A DNA stretch of 5,267 bases from Acidobacteriota bacterium (GTDB taxonomy: Bacteria; Acidobacteriota; Blastocatellia; Pyrinomonadales; Pyrinomonadaceae). The first letter of the stretch is position 1. Every line of letters starts with the position of its first letter. The stretch covers positions 958 through 6,224 of the forward strand of contig QHXL01000184.1 of NCBI GenBank assembly GCA_003222935.1, in the 5' to 3' direction. The position numbers and the translations under genes were made by a program. The notes beneath the pieces are model-generated. The model searched no databases, had not been told where the DNA came from, and saw only the letters and a program-made list of their open reading frames with translations. Of this stretch, positions 4,964 to 5,267 are shown one piece after another.

Positions 4964-5267
4964 TTACTGCGCAGGTGGCGTGGAACTTTTGGGCGCCGCT
5001 GACAAAGCGCGATCGATTGCTTCACGCAGACCCTCTTTACTGAGGACCTTCAACAGCACGCCATTGATGAAGATTGATGGCGTGCTGTTTATTCCATAGA
5101 GCTCACCATCATCAAGGTCGTGTTTTACCTCACTCGCATAGGTGCCTTTATCAAGCTCGGCATCAAACCGAACGCGATTCAAACCCAACTCCGAAGCATA
5201 TTTCTTGAGTGAGGGAATATCGAGAGCTTTCTGTCTTTGGAACAGTAACGCAGCGTATTCAAAAAAC
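4964..5267 (-). CDS. DsbA-like thioredoxin-fold protein, C-terminal 100 residues (partial)
   Basis: The open minus-strand frame enters from the right edge and ends at 4964. It matches the C-terminal half of DsbA-family (thioredoxin_4) proteins: FFEYAALLFQRQKALDIPSL, then LKKYASELGLN.VRFDAEL..G.Y...V..D...GELYGI, then the cis-Pro loop NSTPSIFING, and a final helix EGLREAIDRALSAA. The catalytic CxxC lies before the window and cannot be seen, so oxidase, reductase or isomerase activity is not decided. Family members act in the cell envelope on protein thiols. A TTG at 5188 is not a real start, because conserved sequence continues upstream of it. The stop abuts the selenoprotein stop with no gap, in convergent orientation. 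The Ser/Pro/Ala tail (SAAPKSSTPPAQ) is unstructured. Joint action with the selenoprotein is suggested only by proximity. Confidence 0.85.
   Translation of the reverse strand, partial: FFEYAALLFQRQKALDIPSLKKYASELGLNRVRFDAELDKGTYASEVKHDLDDGELYGINSTPSIFINGVLLKVLSKEGLREAIDRALSAAPKSSTPPAQ
5052..5089 (+). terminator. Perfect 13-bp inverted repeat, possible terminator of the selenoprotein transcript
   Basis: AACAGCACGCCAT (5052-5064) and ATGGCGTGCTGTT (5077-5089) are exact reverse complements around a 12-nt spacer. On the plus strand the GC-rich stem runs into GTTTATT, a short U-rich tail. On the minus strand the tail is GAAGG, so termination would favour plus-strand RNA, 88 nt past the selenoprotein stop. 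The repeat lies inside the DsbA-like coding sequence and spans the codons of its cis-Pro loop (NSTPSIFINGVLL), so coding constraint may explain part of it. Confidence 0.4.

Noticed and set aside
4964..5188. A complete 74-residue protein starting at TTG 5188
   Set aside because: Conserved DsbA-family sequence continues upstream of the TTG in the same frame to the window edge, so this is the tail of a larger gene.
1..5267. CRISPR array, tRNA or rRNA genes, transposase
   Set aside because: No regularly spaced repeats, cloverleaf, rRNA-like stretch or transposase-like protein was seen on either strand.

Overview
This is about 5.3 kb of bacterial DNA of moderate GC content holding five protein genes or gene parts. 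The mix suggests an Acidobacteria-like soil bacterium (Blastocatellia/Pyrinomonadaceae type): a large UbiB/ABC1 kinase-like protein, tandem MalT-type STAND regulators, a GC-rich palindromic repeat, and an exported peroxiredoxin with an in-frame UGA at its active site. The taxon is an inference from gene style only.

Left part (1-2321, minus strand): two adjacent MalT/LuxR-type STAND NTPase genes. The upstream one (2321-1425) is an NTPase domain that stops where the winged-helix part would normally begin. The downstream one (from 1408) carries the same NTPase domain, hits a stop at 511-509, and then continues in the -1 frame as recognisable winged-helix and helical-repeat (TPR-like) sequence to the window edge. 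The break lies where a conserved Gly-Trp-Val-x-x-Leu-Gln segment is expected and is missing, so it looks like a small deletion or frameshift. Between these genes and the next one (2322-2546) is a GC-rich non-coding block with two inverted copies of a REP-like palindrome.

Middle (4205-2547, minus strand): a complete AarF/UbiB-family atypical kinase with all family motifs and two C-terminal membrane helices. A 176-bp divergent intergenic region separates it from the next gene.

Right part: a plus-strand gene at 4382-4963 encodes a secreted AhpC/TSA-type redoxin. Its peroxidatic position is a UGA codon (4631-4633). The reading frame stays open with conserved peroxiredoxin sequence on both sides, and an 8-bp stem with a GUC loop sits 15 nt after the UGA, as expected of a bacterial SECIS. 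I read it as a selenoprotein of 193 residues (Sec84), not two small ORFs. Its stop codon abuts the stop codon of a convergent DsbA-like thioredoxin-fold gene that runs off the right edge. A perfect 13-bp inverted repeat inside that gene, about 88 bp past the selenoprotein stop, could terminate the selenoprotein transcript.

The most notable content is the exported seleno-peroxiredoxin next to a DsbA-like thiol oxidoreductase, a plausible extracytoplasmic thiol/peroxide redox pair, followed by the broken tandem STAND regulators.
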